From: Pseudomonadota bacterium
Lineage (GTDB): Bacteria; Pseudomonadota; Alphaproteobacteria; Rhizobiales; Beijerinckiaceae
DNA length: 64,000 nt
Assembly (NCBI GenBank): GCA_021813805.1
Contig: JAKAJL010000005.1
Location: 57,330-121,329, forward strand
Reading direction: 5' to 3'
Shown: positions 62,374 through 64,000 of the stretch, piece by piece
Numbering within the stretch: the first letter of the stretch is position 1
How the letters are laid out: the number at the start of each line of letters is the position of its first letter
Notes under the pieces: model-generated
Database searches by the model: none
What the model was told of the DNA's origin: nothing
Seen by the model: the letters and a program-made list of their open reading frames with translations, nothing else
Program-made: the position numbers and the translations under genes

Positions 62374-62412
62374 GAGGACATTCCCTCCCCCAGGGAATGT
62401 CCTCTTTTTTTT
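62374..62412 (+). terminator. Terminator of the octaheme cytochrome operon
   Basis: Perfect 13-base stem gaggacattccct/agggaatgtcctc with a ccccc loop, followed by eight T residues, 61 bp after the cytochrome b stop. One of the strongest terminators in the window. Confidence 0.95.
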
Positions 62413-62513
62413 GATATTCGCCTTCTCCGCGAAAAGCTTCGCCATCGCGGCCCACTGGCGAGACTTTTCCCGGTTTCTCGGGCGGCGCTCCTGAACGTCA
62501 AGCGGACAGGCGG

Positions 62514-62559
62514 AAAAAAACGAAGGGCCCGTCGCGGTGTTTCCAACCGCAACGGGCCC
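62514..62559 (-). terminator. Terminator of apbC (mrp)
   Basis: Stem gggcccgt/acgggccc (62525-62532 with 62552-62559) with an inner pairing gcggt/accgc. On the minus strand it is followed by seven T residues (62520-62514). It lies 27 bp beyond the apbC stop. Confidence 0.9.
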
Positions 62560-62585
62560 CAAGCATTTAGCGATTTCGTCCCGCC

Positions 62586-63716
62586 TTATTCGACCGCGAT
62601 GCGCGGCGCCTTCTTGGCCGGCGCCTGATTCATCGCGTCGCGGACCTTCTCCGCCAGCACGAGATAGGGCTTCGCCTGAGGGGCGTCGGGGTCCTTGGCG
62701 ACGACGGGCAGGCCGGCGTCCGAGGTTTCGCGCACCGAAGCGTCGAGCGGCGCTTCGCCGAGGAAGGGAACGCCCATTTTCTCGGCCTCGGCCCTCGCTC
62801 CGCCATGAGCGAAAATATCGGTGCGCTCGCCGCAATGCGGGCACAGGAAATAGCTCATGTTCTCGAACAGGCCGTAGATCGGCACATGAACCTGATTGAA
62901 CATGGCGATGCCGCGCCGCGCGTCGATCAGCGCGAGGTCCTGCGGCGTCGACACGATCACCGCGCCGGCGAGGCCGACGTTCTGCGCCATGGTCAACTGG
63001 GTGTCGCCGGTGCCGGGCGGCATGTCGACCACCAGCACGTCGAGTTCACCCCAGGCGACGTCGCGCAGCAACTGGGTCAAGGCGGACATGACCATCGGGC
63101 CGCGCCACACGATCGCCGCGTCGTCAGGCACCAGGAAGCCGATCGACATGACTTTTACGCCGAATTTCTCGATCGGCTTCAGCGCGCCGCCTTCCTCCAT
63201 GTCGGGACGGCCGGAAATGCCGAACAGGCGCGGCTGCGAGGGGCCGAACAGATCGGCGTCGAGCAGGCCGACCTTCATGCCGAGGCGGGCGAGGCCGATC
63301 GCCAGATTGGCGGAGGTCGTGGACTTGCCGACGCCGCCCTTGCCCGACGCAACCGCGACGATCTTCTTGATTCCCTCAACCCCGGCGCCGTGGGTGGCCC
63401 CGTGCGGCGCTCCATGCGCCCCTTGGCCATTGCCGCCCTTGGGCGCCGCCTGCTGCGGCGCGCTGTCCGGCGCGCGCTCCGAGGTCAGCACCACCACGGC
63501 GCCCTTGACGCCGGAAATGGCCTTGACCGCCGTCTCGGCGGCCTGCCGCATCGGCTGGCAATGGGGCGCCTGCTCGGGGGTCACTGCAATCGAGAGGAAA
63601 ACCTTGCCCTCGCGGATGCTGATTCCAGAGATGGCCCCGGATTGCGGCAACGGCGTCCTGCCGTCCGGACCAGGAACCTTGGCCAAAGCCGCGAGAATGT
63701 CGTCGTTGGTGAACAT
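62586..63716 (-). CDS. apbC: Fe-S cluster carrier ATPase ApbC/Mrp
   Basis: 376 aa. N-terminal DUF59 domain (MFTNDDILAALAKVPGPDGR; FLSIAVTPEQAPHCQPMRQA), an Ala/Gly/His-rich linker, then a MinD-like P-loop domain: GKGGVGKSTTSANLAIGLAR (deviant Walker A), VDMPPGTGDTQLTMAQNV, and CPHC near residue 297 that binds the bridging Fe-S cluster. Delivers Fe-S clusters to apoproteins in the cytosol. Single-gene unit bounded by terminators on both sides. Confidence 0.95.
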   Translation of the reverse strand: MFTNDDILAALAKVPGPDGRTPLPQSGAISGISIREGKVFLSIAVTPEQAPHCQPMRQAAETAVKAISGVKGAVVVLTSERAPDSAPQQAAPKGGNGQGAHGAPHGATHGAGVEGIKKIVAVASGKGGVGKSTTSANLAIGLARLGMKVGLLDADLFGPSQPRLFGISGRPDMEEGGALKPIEKFGVKVMSIGFLVPDDAAIVWRGPMVMSALTQLLRDVAWGELDVLVVDMPPGTGDTQLTMAQNVGLAGAVIVSTPQDLALIDARRGIAMFNQVHVPIYGLFENMSYFLCPHCGERTDIFAHGGARAEAEKMGVPFLGEAPLDASVRETSDAGLPVVAKDPDAPQAKPYLVLAEKVRDAMNQAPAKKAPRIAVE

Positions 63717-63860
63717 GAATTGACCCTTTGCTGCGCTTTCCCCGTCCGATTGCGCGTGTTGTCGTTACTGGCCCGGCGCACTTTTTGGATGCGTTTTCGG
63801 CGCCGGGAGGCTGTGTGGATGTGTGATCGGCGCCGGCAAATGTCCAGTCGCCGGATGCGC

Positions 63861-63898
63861 AAAAACGCAAACAGGCCCCGCCTCGCGGGCGGGGCCTG
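63861..63898 (-). terminator. Terminator of the gene upstream of apbC
   Basis: Eleven-base stem caggccccgcc/ggcggggcctg with loop tcgcg. On the minus strand it is followed by tttgcgttttt. It belongs to the partial gene at the right edge. Confidence 0.85.
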
Positions 63899-63918
63899 AT
63901 GTTGTTTAGCGCCGGCGG

Positions 63919-64000
63919 TCAGTCGGCGGCGACGTCGAGGCCGGCCTCGCGGGCCTTGCGTTCGAAATATTTCTCCGCTTCGTCGGTGAAGTCGTCGGTG
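63919..64000 (-). CDS. 3' end of an unidentified gene (window edge)
   Basis: Reading the minus strand from the edge gives 26 codons and a TGA: ..DDFTDEAEKYFERKAREAGL then DVAAD. It is followed by a clear terminator. Acidic, helical C-terminus; too short to name. Confidence 0.65.
   Translation of the reverse strand, partial: TDDFTDEAEKYFERKAREAGLDVAAD

Overview
The window is a GC-rich bacterial chromosome segment with no rRNA operon, no clear insertion sequence and no CRISPR array. The evidence points to an alphaproteobacterium, probably order Hyphomicrobiales and perhaps near Beijerinckiaceae/Methylocystaceae. The supporting signs are the lptF-lptG-lptD-surA-pdxA-rsmA block, a GTTC-N7-GTTC SOS box between ssb and uvrA, an Irr-type (ICE) box before bfd, a phasin, and the naturally Ala-containing GyrA quinolone region. 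The family-level guess is inference. Most lines of the ORF track are shadows of high-GC genes in other frames.

Layout. 1-10.3 kb: pepA (3' end cut off, minus strand) diverges from lptF-lptG-lptD-surA-like-pdxA-rsmA, which serves outer-membrane LPS assembly, vitamin B6 synthesis and 16S rRNA methylation. Two small membrane proteins follow on the other strand. 10.4-14 kb: a PCu(A)C copper chaperone; a three-gene redox module (small exported protein, ferric-reductase-like flavocytochrome, membrane-anchored cytochrome b5); and a PepSY-like protein. 14.2-20.1 kb: a four-gene heavy-metal RND efflux operon (adaptor, pump, DUF3240 PII-like protein, TolC-type channel) joined by 4-nt overlaps. 20.2-23.5 kb: tRNA-Gly(TCC), an ABC exporter, a 59-aa two-helix protein, a phasin and a small secreted protein.

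23.7-35.3 kb: a complete glycogen operon, glgP-glgB-glgC-glgA followed by one ORF that fuses GlgX with MalQ. It covers precursor synthesis, polymerisation, branching, phosphorolysis and debranching/glucan transfer. 35.3-38.8 kb: an HNH protein, a DMT transporter with a very His-rich tail, a tandem universal stress protein, rpmG with clear promoter and terminator, and a methyltransferase. 38.8-47 kb: gyrA, two unknown genes, then ssb and uvrA diverging around a LexA box. 47.2-50.5 kb: yajC-secD-secF-Mth938-like operon. 50.7-51.6 kb: Irr box, bfd, bfr (iron storage and release).

51.6-64 kb is dominated by respiration and redox genes: YceI-cytochrome b561-YceI, a third YceI with a divergent LysR regulator, a host-attachment-family protein, a chemoreceptor, a PCu(A)C-like protein lacking most copper ligands, a class II glutamine amidotransferase, a DUF3365 monoheme cytochrome diverging from an octaheme tetrathionate-reductase-family cytochrome plus its di-heme b-type membrane partner, and apbC (mrp). 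The last 82 bases hold the 3' end of an unidentified gene. The least understood candidates are the octaheme cytochrome/cytochrome b/DUF3365 locus and the flavocytochrome/cytochrome b5/small exported protein module.
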